The notes under the pieces were generated by a model, which did no database searches, was not told where the DNA came from, and saw only the letters and a program-made list of their open reading frames with translations. From Dialister sp. UBA734 (lineage in GTDB: Bacteria; Bacillota; Negativicutes; Veillonellales; Dialisteraceae): a stretch of 7,316 nucleotides of DNA. This document shows, piece after piece, positions 1 through 4,768 of the stretch (position 1 is the stretch's first letter; every line of letters starts with the position of its first letter). The stretch is from the NCBI GenBank assembly GCA_002297935.1, contig DBLC01000086.1:1-7316 (forward strand), given 5' to 3'. Made by a program: the position numbers and the translations under genes.

Positions 1-1
1 C

Positions 2-46
2 GATGCTTTGGATAAAAATTCATATGATTTCAAACTCTTTGATTAA
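2..46 (+). CDS. Possible 3' end of a gene cut by the window edge
   Basis: Reading from base 2, fourteen sense codons (DALDKNSYDFKLFD) run into a TAA stop at 44-46. The acidic and aromatic tail looks like a natural C-terminus, but it is too short to assign to a family. It could equally be chance, since only 15 codons are visible. The upstream bases outside the window would decide it. Confidence 0.25.
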   Translation, partial: DALDKNSYDFKLFD

Positions 47-479
47 ATCAGCGTTTCCCTAGGACCTCCCCCCATCTCCAATCCCTATTCAAGCAGCACA
101 AAGAAGCATGGTCGTCTCATAGAACCATAATGATGACCCCCATTAATCGGCAGCAGCACTTTTCATACATCCCGAAAGATATACTAGCTCTAGGCTCGGT
201 CGTAGCAGGCTGAACATCAGAAATTGGTGTTTGGATAGACTTCCATGCTTCTTTATGTAATTTTTCAGCTCGTCTGCGGACCCGCTTCCTTGCTGGGATC
301 AGGAAATAGGAATCTCAAATTTTTATCTCTGTCAGTTTGAGAAATTCCAGTCCTTAAGGTTCGTACTTCCAGTCTTTCTCTTCCTGACTTTGATAATCCG
401 GAAAGATTTCTTTTTCCCTCTCCATCTATAAGGTAGAATAAGATCATCATTTCGGAATATGGAAATAAAAAAATTTTAA
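47..479. other. Gene-poor stretch left of hsdS
   Basis: I see no convincing gene here. Bases 53-63 (GTTTCCCTAGG) resemble the head of the 7-bp repeat arrays found further right (GTTTCCCTAGGGCCT at 2906-2920), so this may be a worn copy without its tail. A minus-strand frame is open from 314 down to 120, about 65 codons with a basic start (RKRVRRRAEKLHKEAWKSI). It has no start codon with a ribosome binding site and could be a gene remnant. An 86-codon minus-strand frame at 265-525 begins at TTG without a binding site and runs through the 9-bp repeat, so I do not call it. Confidence 0.4.
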
Positions 480-506
480 GGTTCTTAGGGTTCTGAGGGT
501 TCTTAG
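480..506. repeat. Short tandem repeat, 9-bp period
   Basis: Three consecutive nonamers are visible: GGTTCTTAG (480-488), GGTTCTGAG (489-497) and GGTTCTTAG (498-506), followed by a worn GGCTTCT. The unit GGTTCTGAG recurs in reverse complement at 2078-2086, on the other side of hsdS. No function is known to me. Confidence 0.75.
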
Positions 507-527
507 GGCTTCTCGAATGTGCCAAGT

Positions 528-771
528 GACGCTAGCATGATCATCCCCAAAATCCCCTTCCTTTGGAAGGGGACAGGACGTGAGCGGAGCGATACGTCCC
601 AGGGGATAGCTCGCACTAGCGGTGTAAAATGCTTCTGTCTCTTGTCATACCGGCGTCCTTCTCTAGCGGATTTGGCGTTCTACTCTAACCGGCTAGTCTC
701 ACAACTCTTCTTCGTCTTCCTATCCCCCCTGCCCCCCTGCCCCCCTTCCTGAGGAAGGGGGTAGACGCTAG
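528..771. repeat. G+C-rich hairpin cluster bounded by GACGCTAG
   Basis: The 8-mer GACGCTAG occurs directly repeated at 528-535 and 764-771. Between them are a perfect hairpin CCCCTTCC-TTT-GGAAGGGG (554-572), a GGACGT/ACGTCC stem (arms 576-581 and 594-599), and a second hairpin CCCCCTTCC-TGA-GGAAGGGGG (741-761). The direct repeats could be a target duplication around a small inserted element or simply part of a longer repeat unit. I see no transposase or credible gene; a 77-codon plus-strand frame (519-752) is low-complexity at its end and has no ribosome binding site. Confidence 0.5.
724..745. repeat. C6TG octamer repeat (G-rich on minus strand)
   Basis: Three runs of six C (724-729, 732-737, 740-745) are separated by TG, giving an 8-bp period that continues directly into the 741-761 hairpin. 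On the minus strand it reads as three G6 runs spaced by CA, close to a G-quadruplex pattern though with only three long runs. It lies about 50 bp beyond the hsdS stop codon, so minus-strand hsdS transcripts could run through it. Confidence 0.6.
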
Positions 772-792
772 TGATGCTTTCGATAGTGGCAA

Positions 793-1956
793 TCAGCCGA
801 AGTACTGCTGCATGAGGGATTTTTTGAGCGTTTCTAATTCGTCCAAGCTCTTTTGGATGGCTAGTTTTGATTTTTCAGTGGATTTCACAAAATCAGCAAA
901 TTGGTTTTGCAACGCCATCGATGGAATAGGAATTTCTACATTAGAAAGAATTTTTTGATTTAAATTTTGAATATTTGCACCCCTTCCAGCCATTTGAGAA
1001 CGGATACCATTAGTTTTCAAAACTGCCAATAAATATTCAGTATTTACTAATTTAGGCTCCTGTTGTCTAAAACGAATACAAAAACCACTAAACGTTGTTG
1101 GTATATTCTTAGGATATACCACAAGGCAACGGCCAACAAGTGATTTATTTCCATTAGAACGCACAAATACTATGTCCTCATCCCGTAGCATATAATCTTT
1201 AGAAGGTTTGTCATTTAATGATATTAAAGGTAAGTGATTTGTTGCTGTTATTTTATCTAAATTTTTAAAATCTCCAACCCCCAAACAATTTATTTTTATA
1301 CCAAACTCATCTTGATGAAAATTCATGCCATTTTTACAATTTCCTAGAAGCGTTAGTGATTTTTTCTCCCATTTTCTTTGATTTGTTATTGGGTCACCAA
1401 ACATCTCTATAAATCGAGATTTGACCAGTTCCTCCAATTTTTGTAATTGTGAATTTTTACGCTGGATAATCGTATCAATTTTAAACAGAATCGCCGCCAC
1501 TCTTTTCTGTTCAGGAATCTCTGGTAATGGTATCTCAATATTTTCAACAATTTTCTTTGAGATTTCTTTAAAAGTAGCCCCACGCCCCAACGCATTTAAA
1601 TAGTCTTTTTTCGCTTTTAGATAAAAGTAGAGATATCCATTATATACGGCATCTGAGCAAATTAAATTTTTAAAGCCCTGGTTACAATACATTTCACATC
1701 CAGCAATAGCAACTTTCCCAATAGGTGCTCTTGATGACAAAATCACCGTACCTTTGGGAAATGACTTTAAGGACGATTCTTTAACGGCTATATCCGTAAT
1801 ATGTCGTTCTGAATCAGAAATATAAACAGAATCTTCAGAAATTTCAGCTGGCGTTATCCAAACGCAATTTCCATTCCAATATTCCGCTTTATTACTCTTA
1901 GGGGTAGTCCCAGAAATAACGGTACAAATATCTCCTATTTTTCTATACTGTTTCAT
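793..1956 (-). CDS. hsdS: Type I restriction-modification specificity subunit HsdS
   Basis: HsdS chooses the DNA target of a type I restriction-modification complex; it works with HsdM for methylation and with HsdR for cleavage. The 387-residue protein has the classic two-repeat layout: target-recognition domain 1 (about 1-145), a conserved helical spacer beginning IPEQKRVAAIL (about 147-186, ending EMFGDP), target-recognition domain 2 (about 190-345) and a C-terminal helical spacer (about 347-386). The halves match in phase: GRGATFKEI at 124 and GRGANIQNL at 324, followed by NIEIPLP and NVEIPIP, exactly 200 residues apart. The start ATG has GGGAG 8 nt upstream. The gene is visibly richer in A+T than truB or nrnA, fitting horizontal transfer. 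No hsdM, hsdR or recombinase is in the window, so it is an isolated hsdS here; it may serve a distant locus or be an exchange cassette. The frame is intact and of normal length. Confidence 0.93.
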   Translation of the reverse strand: MKQYRKIGDICTVISGTTPKSNKAEYWNGNCVWITPAEISEDSVYISDSERHITDIAVKESSLKSFPKGTVILSSRAPIGKVAIAGCEMYCNQGFKNLICSDAVYNGYLYFYLKAKKDYLNALGRGATFKEISKKIVENIEIPLPEIPEQKRVAAILFKIDTIIQRKNSQLQKLEELVKSRFIEMFGDPITNQRKWEKKSLTLLGNCKNGMNFHQDEFGIKINCLGVGDFKNLDKITATNHLPLISLNDKPSKDYMLRDEDIVFVRSNGNKSLVGRCLVVYPKNIPTTFSGFCIRFRQQEPKLVNTEYLLAVLKTNGIRSQMAGRGANIQNLNQKILSNVEIPIPSMALQNQFADFVKSTEKSKLAIQKSLDELETLKKSLMQQYFG

Positions 1957-2011
1957 AACATCTTCTCCCGCTCATCATTTCTATAACCATCGTATATCAA
2001 TCATTATTTGT

Positions 2012-2040
2012 ATTGTACCTATTTTCCCACTAAATGTAAA
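2012..2040 (-). promoter_or_regulatory. Probable sigma-70 type promoter of hsdS
   Basis: On the minus strand TTTACA (2035-2040) is followed after exactly 17 bp by TACAAT (2012-2017); each differs from the consensus box by one base. It lies about 55 bp upstream of the hsdS start codon, so hsdS appears to be transcribed alone. Confidence 0.65.
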
Positions 2041-2077
2041 TTTTACCCCTCAGCATTCTCTCCTCATTCAGCGACCC

Positions 2078-2113
2078 CTCAGAACCTTGAGAACCCTTTG
2101 TACCTTAAGTCCC
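2078..2113. repeat. 9-bp period repeat, inverted relative to 480-506
   Basis: Four degenerate nonamers are visible: CTCAGAACC, TTGAGAACC, CTTTGTACC and TTAAGTCCC. Read on the other strand the best units are GGTTCTCAA and GGTTCTGAG, matching the array at 480-506. The two arrays therefore face each other across hsdS. The last two units are worn. Confidence 0.5.
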
Positions 2114-2124
2114 CTTTCACTAAA

Positions 2125-2241
2125 CCGCTAGGAGCGGGTATCGCAAAAAACGCTTGCGATGTTCATAGCGAAGTATACCGCCAGTGCCTCCCCCTCTGCC
2201 TTCGGCATCTCCCCCGACGGGGGCGATACAATCGGTGTAAA
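2125..2241. repeat. Hairpin-rich intergenic repeat right of hsdS
   Basis: Several short palindromes follow one another: ATCGC/GCGAT (2140-2144 and 2156-2160), TGCC-TTC-GGCA (2197-2207) and CCCCC-GAC-GGGGG (2211-2223). The words GCGATAC (2223-2229) and CGGTGTAAA (2233-2241) also occur, in the same order and orientation, at 589-595 and 620-628 on the other side of hsdS, so the two clusters are probably related. An 84-codon frame across 2008-2262 is not credible as a gene. Confidence 0.5.
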
Positions 2242-2252
2242 CTTACTTACCC

Positions 2253-2315
2253 TAGGGCCTAGCCACTAATCCCTAGCTACTAATCCCAGTCACTAGTCCA
2301 CCAGTCACCAGTCAC
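2253..2315. repeat. 7-bp period array, TAGGGCC / NAGTCAC family (copy 1)
   Basis: The array starts TAGGGCC, TAGCCAC, TAATCCC, TAGCTAC, TAATCCC, then CAGTCAC-like units with a 1-base slip or two, ending CAGTCAC CAGTCAC (2302-2315). The CCTAGGGCCTAG head is shared with the arrays at 2913 and 4720. It ends about 40 bp before the promoter of the ACT-domain gene. Confidence 0.75.
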
Positions 2316-2352
2316 CAAATCTAAACTTTCCCTATCAAAAACAAGAAAAGTG

Positions 2353-2361
2353 TGATAAAAT
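2353..2361 (+). promoter_or_regulatory. Candidate extended -10 promoter of the ACT-domain gene
   Basis: TGATAAAAT (2353-2361) fits an extended -10 element (TGnTATAAT with one mismatch) 33 bp before the start codon. No good -35 box is present at the usual distance, which is common for extended -10 promoters. Confidence 0.4.
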
Positions 2362-2394
2362 CAATCAAAGCATTCGATACAAGGAGGAAATAGT

Positions 2395-2808
2395 ATGTTA
2401 CAACAGGTATCCGTATTCACCGCCAATAGACAGGGCGCTTTGAGCCATATGACTTCTATTTTGGCAAAGGAAAACATCAATATTTACACCATGCTGGCCA
2501 ATGACAGCGCAGAATTTGGTATCATCCGTCTTATCGTAGACAAAGCAGACGAAGCCAGAGCGGCTTTGGAAAAAGACGGCTATCAGTGCCGTGTCGATTT
2601 GGTACTGGCTGTGGACATGGGGTCTGATAAACCAGGGGCTTTGAATCGCATCCTGGATGATCTGAAAGATGCCAATGTGATGATTCGTTACCTGTATATT
2701 TCCTTTGACCGTTCCACCAGCTCTCCAATCGCTGTCTTCAGCACCGATGAATCGGAAACCGAAGCCTTCTTGAAGGGCAAGGGATATACTTTGGTAGAAG
2801 AATTTTAA
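2395..2808 (+). CDS. Double ACT-domain protein (amino-acid binding regulator)
   Basis: The 137-residue protein consists of little more than two ACT domains. The first (about 3-66) carries RQGALSHMTSILAKENINI and the second (about 69-137) KPGALNRILDDLKDANVMI; the GAL turn at the start of the first helix is where ACT domains usually bind amino acids. There is no catalytic domain, signal peptide or membrane segment, so it is probably a cytoplasmic amino-acid sensor. Relatives often lie beside phenylacetate-CoA ligase or indolepyruvate oxidoreductase genes, but no such neighbour is visible here, so the ligand and partner are unknown. The start is clear: AAGGAGG (2381-2387) lies 7 nt before ATG. 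A terminator at 2860-2891 shows that it is transcribed alone. A 7-bp repeat array begins 5 bp after the stop codon. Confidence 0.88.
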   Translation: MLQQVSVFTANRQGALSHMTSILAKENINIYTMLANDSAEFGIIRLIVDKADEARAALEKDGYQCRVDLVLAVDMGSDKPGALNRILDDLKDANVMIRYLYISFDRSTSSPIAVFSTDESETEAFLKGKGYTLVEEF

Positions 2809-2813
2809 GGGAC

Positions 2814-2841
2814 AGGTGACTGGTGACTCGTGACGGATGAC
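2814..2841. repeat. 7-bp period array, NAGTCAC family in reverse (copy 2)
   Basis: Four heptads AGGTGAC, TGGTGAC, TCGTGAC and GGATGAC run without a slip. They are the reverse complement of the GTCACC-type arrays. GTGACTGGTGACTCGT (2816-2831) is perfectly complementary to 2925-2940, so this copy and copy 3 bracket the ACT gene's terminator as a large inverted repeat. Confidence 0.8.
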
Positions 2842-2859
2842 TAGGATTTATGGCACATT

Positions 2860-2891
2860 AAGGATTAGGATGAATTTTTCCTAATCCTTTT
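2860..2891 (+). terminator. Rho-independent terminator of the ACT-domain gene
   Basis: An 11-bp perfect stem AAGGATTAGGA (2860-2870) / TCCTAATCCTT (2879-2889) with an 8-base loop is followed by TT before a G. The stem is moderately A+T-rich and the T-run short but adequate. It sits about 50 bp after the stop codon. Confidence 0.75.
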
Positions 2892-2912
2892 GTATTGCTT
2901 GCGGTGTTTCCC

Positions 2913-2957
2913 TAGGGCCTAGCTACGAGTCACCAGTCACTAGTCACCAGTCACCAG
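2913..2957. repeat. 7-bp period array, TAGGGCC / NAGTCAC family (copy 3)
   Basis: Six in-phase heptads are visible: TAGGGCC, TAGCTAC, GAGTCAC, CAGTCAC, TAGTCAC, CAGTCAC, then CAG. The head and order match the arrays at 2253 and 4720, all in the same orientation. The flank GTTTCCCTAGG (2906-2916) also matches 53-63 near the left edge. Confidence 0.85.
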
Positions 2958-2967
2958 CAAACCACGC

Positions 2968-3001
2968 AAAAAGGCCAACGACTTTTGTCGTTGGCCTTTT
3001 T
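2968..3001 (-). terminator. Strong bidirectional terminator
   Basis: A perfect 15-bp stem AAAAAGGCCAACGAC (2968-2982) / GTCGTTGGCCTTTTT (2987-3001) closes on a TTTT loop, with T-runs at both 3' ends. It lies 26 bp beyond the stop of the small minus-strand frame (3027-3119) and can also back up the ACT gene's terminator from the other side. Confidence 0.9.
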
Positions 3002-3026
3002 TGTATTCATTCACCAGGTTGTACTA

Positions 3027-3119
3027 TTATTTAGAACTTTCCAATTCGAGCAATGCCCAGCACATAACTTCTTCTCTTTCTTCGTTGACAACTTCGTTTT
3101 TAACCTGCTGATCTTTCAT
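3027..3119 (-). CDS. Possible 30-residue small protein
   Basis: A minus-strand frame MKDQQVKNEVVNEEREEVM... ends ALLELESSK and TAA. It is strongly charged, acidic in the middle, with no membrane segment; I recognise no family. GGGAGG (3132-3137) lies 12 nt before the ATG, a little far but usable, and a very strong terminator follows the stop by 26 bp. A weak promoter candidate is TTGGAT (3210-3215) with TATATT (3186-3191), 18 bp apart. A binding site, a frame and a terminator in the right order support a real transcript, but 31 codons can occur by chance. It could instead be the worn 3' end of a longer gene or part of a small RNA. Confidence 0.35.
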   Translation of the reverse strand: MKDQQVKNEVVNEEREEVMCWALLELESSK

Positions 3120-3430
3120 TTTGTACTTTTGCCTCCCAAATAGCAACTCCGGTTCGTCCCGGAAAATATGATTTTGTATGGTTATAATATACATCTTTTA
3201 TAGCCAGGTATCCAATATTTCTTTAGCAAACTTTCCAAAGTCACTTGAATTGCAAATCATAGATGTATCCCTATAAATATTCCATGAAATCATTCACTCT
3301 TTTTATCAATAAAAAGACATGTCATGGATGTGTATGCAATCCGATTCATAAGCAGAGAGAAAAGTGATATCATTCTATACTTATATAAAAATGATTTATT
3401 ACAGGTTATGTATAATTTTGATAAAAGCTA
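3120..3430. other. A+T-rich gap between ribF and the small frame
   Basis: No gene of credible length is present. A short hairpin TCCGG-TTCGTC-CCGGA lies at 3148-3163, in what would be the leader of the small minus-strand frame; it resembles a tRNA T-arm but the loop has six bases and no other arms are found. The rest is plain A+T-rich sequence without a clear terminator or long repeat. Confidence 0.5.
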
Positions 3431-3493
3431 GTTAACAGTAAACGGTTAACGGTTCACGGTTTACTGTCAACCGTGAACTGTCAACTGTTAACT
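3431..3493. repeat. 7-bp period array GTNNACN, nine units, reaching into ribF
   Basis: Nine heptads follow without a single slip: GTTAACA, GTAAACG, GTTAACG, GTTCACG, GTTTACT, GTCAACC, GTGAACT, GTCAACT, GTTAACT. Positions 1-2 (GT) and 5-6 (AC) are invariant while positions 3, 4 and 7 vary. Because the core GTNNAC is its own reverse complement in outline, the array folds on itself, for example GTTCACGGTT (3452-3461) with AACCGTGAAC (3469-3478). The last units encode the final Val, Asn and Ser and the TGA stop of ribF. It may serve as the ribF transcript end, though it lacks a T-run. Confidence 0.9.
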
Positions 3494-4404
3494 ATTTCCT
3501 TTGCCGCTACGATGTCTTTTTGAATCTGGGCAATCAAGTCGGAGACAGAGTCAAATTTCTTTTCTCCCCGAAGACGAGCAATCCATTCCAAAGTGAATTG
3601 TTTCCCATAGATGGATTCATCGAAGTCGAAGATGAAGGTTTCGATGGTTTTCTGGGTATTTCCAAAGGTGGGATTGTTGCCCACATTGGTGATGGACGGG
3701 TAGCGTTTTCCGGCCACGTTGGCGTAGGTGGCATACACGCCGTCCGCAGGAATGACCCGGTCTTGTGGCACGTCCAGATTGGCCGTAGGAAATCCCAGGG
3801 CTTCGTGGCCCCGCCGGAAGCCGTGAACCACGTCGCCGGTGATGGCGTAGGGTCTTCCTAGGAGTTGGGCCGCCGTATCTACCTCGCCCTTTAGAATCAG
3901 CTGCCGGATTTCTGTACTGGAAATGGTCTGCTGTCCTTCTTGCTGCAGGGACAGAATCTTGACTGTCACCGGCGTATCTTGGAAATACGCTTCCAGCATA
4001 GCACTATGGCCAAGAGCACCTTTTCCAAAGGTGAAATTGGCTCCCGTCACAATGCCTTTAAGGCCTGGGATACGGGACAAGCGATGAAGAAATTTTTCGG
4101 CGCTTTCGGAAAGAAATTCTCGATCAGGCGTCATGCACACCGTCACAGCCATCCCCGCTTCTTCCAGACTTTTCAGTTTTTCTTCCCGGCTCTGTAATAA
4201 GGGCACATGCACATCCGGTGCCAATACGGTCATAGGATGGGGATAAAAAGTCAATATGGCCGGCTCCGCCCCTTTTTCCTGTGCCAGCGTTTTGACTTCC
4301 CGAAAAACCGCTTGGTGTCCCTTGTGACAGCCATCAAAGAAACCGATGCCCAGCACATACCGTTTCTCTGCCGGCAGTTGTTCTAGTGTAGATATATATA
4401 TCAT
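3481..4404 (-). CDS. ribF: Bifunctional riboflavin kinase / FAD synthetase
   Basis: RibF phosphorylates riboflavin to FMN and then adenylates FMN to FAD in the cytoplasm. With the chosen start the protein has 307 residues, the usual length. The N-terminal nucleotidyltransferase domain shows GFFDGCHKGH (21-30), FYPHP (53-57), GANFTFGKG (121-129) and ISSTEIR (161-167). The C-terminal flavokinase domain (about 183-302) shows GFPTANL (204-210), DGVYAT (221-226), NVGNNPTF (240-247), the likely catalytic Glu of ETFIFDFD (Glu255) and RLRGEKKF (277-284). I place the start at the ATG at 4402-4404 because GAGG lies 10 nt upstream and homologues begin near here; an ATG at 4426-4428 would add eight residues but lacks a binding site and lies in a repeat unit. 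The last three codons and stop come from a 7-bp repeat array. It follows truB after about 360 bp. Confidence 0.95.
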   Translation of the reverse strand: MIYISTLEQLPAEKRYVLGIGFFDGCHKGHQAVFREVKTLAQEKGAEPAILTFYPHPMTVLAPDVHVPLLQSREEKLKSLEEAGMAVTVCMTPDREFLSESAEKFLHRLSRIPGLKGIVTGANFTFGKGALGHSAMLEAYFQDTPVTVKILSLQQEGQQTISSTEIRQLILKGEVDTAAQLLGRPYAITGDVVHGFRRGHEALGFPTANLDVPQDRVIPADGVYATYANVAGKRYPSITNVGNNPTFGNTQKTIETFIFDFDESIYGKQFTLEWIARLRGEKKFDSVSDLIAQIQKDIVAAKEIVNS

Positions 4405-4419
4405 GAATCCAATACCTCG

Positions 4420-4704
4420 AAAAAGCATTCTGCTGCTTTCTTTTTCCTAACATAGAGAAAACATCGCTTATCAAAAGGTTATTATTCTGCAGATTTCTTC
4501 TACCTCACATAAAAGAAATACCGCTTGTTTCAAGGTTATAAAAGGTTATGCAATGCTAATATCATAACCCTTCATAATCTTTTATAACCCCTAGCTTATG
4601 AATTTTCTTCCTATGTTACGAAGACGAAATCTGTAAAATAATAACCTTTTAGATATATCGTATCTTTTCCATGTGAGAAAAAGGGTAGCAGAAGAATAAT
4701 AACC
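4420..4704. repeat. Two facing arrays of a 57-58-bp degenerate unit
   Basis: On the plus strand two units lie in tandem (4420-4476 and 4477-4533); ungapped they agree at 37 of 57 positions, and at 35 of 45 between unit positions 8 and 52. On the minus strand two more units start at 4704 and 4646 with the same opening GGTTATTATT; the 4646 unit matches the 4477 unit at 29 of its first 35 positions. In the centre, partial units GGTTATAAAAGGTTATG (4534-4550) and its counterpart ending 4589 face each other over a short loop. GGTT starts are spaced 57, 57 and 58 bp. The whole forms a large imperfect palindrome filling the truB-ribF gap and reaching into the alternative ribF start. No protein, known riboswitch or clear terminator is seen in it. 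Confidence 0.75.
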
Positions 4705-4719
4705 TTTCCCCTTAATCCC

Positions 4720-4768
4720 TAGGGCCTAGCTACTAGCTACCAGTCACTAGTCACGAGTCACCAGTCAC
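4720..4768. repeat. 7-bp period array, TAGGGCC / NAGTCAC family (copy 4)
   Basis: Seven in-phase heptads are visible: TAGGGCC, TAGCTAC, TAGCTAC, CAGTCAC, TAGTCAC, GAGTCAC, CAGTCAC. The CCCTAGGGCCTAGCTAC opening is the same as at 2910. The last base of the array begins the CTA that is the truB stop codon read on the other strand. Confidence 0.85.

Noticed and set aside
120..314. Open minus-strand frame with a basic segment (RKRVRRRAEKLHKEAWKSI)
   Set aside because: There is no usable start codon and it is bounded by stops after about 65 codons; possibly a gene remnant but not supportable as a feature.
265..525. Minus-strand 86-codon frame
   Set aside because: It starts at TTG without a ribosome binding site, its N-terminus is a translation of the 9-bp repeat (PKNPQNPKN), and no family is recognisable.
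519..752. Plus-strand 77-codon frame
   Set aside because: It runs through palindromes and the C6TG repeat, ends in low-complexity Pro-Pro-Cys-Pro and lacks a binding site.
793..1956. Phase-variable invertible hsdS locus
   Set aside because: No second hsdS copy and no recombinase are in the window, and the flanking inverted repeats are only short nonamers; the idea remains untested here.
2008..2262. Plus-strand 84-codon frame
   Set aside because: It covers the hsdS promoter region, a 9-bp repeat and hairpins; composition is not protein-like.
3148..3163. tRNA T-arm-like hairpin TCCGG-TTCGTC-CCGGA
   Set aside because: The loop has six bases instead of seven and no D, anticodon or acceptor arms can be found around it.
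4405..4428. Upstream ATG giving an eight-residue longer RibF
   Set aside because: It has no Shine-Dalgarno site and lies inside the 57-bp repeat unit; the ATG at 4402-4404 fits both the site and the family's usual start.
4429..4767. FMN riboswitch ahead of ribF
   Set aside because: The conserved RFN boxes are not present; the leader is explained by the 57-bp repeats.
2253..4768. CRISPR array
   Set aside because: The repeats are 7 bp or 57 bp directly joined, with no alternating unique spacers and no cas genes.
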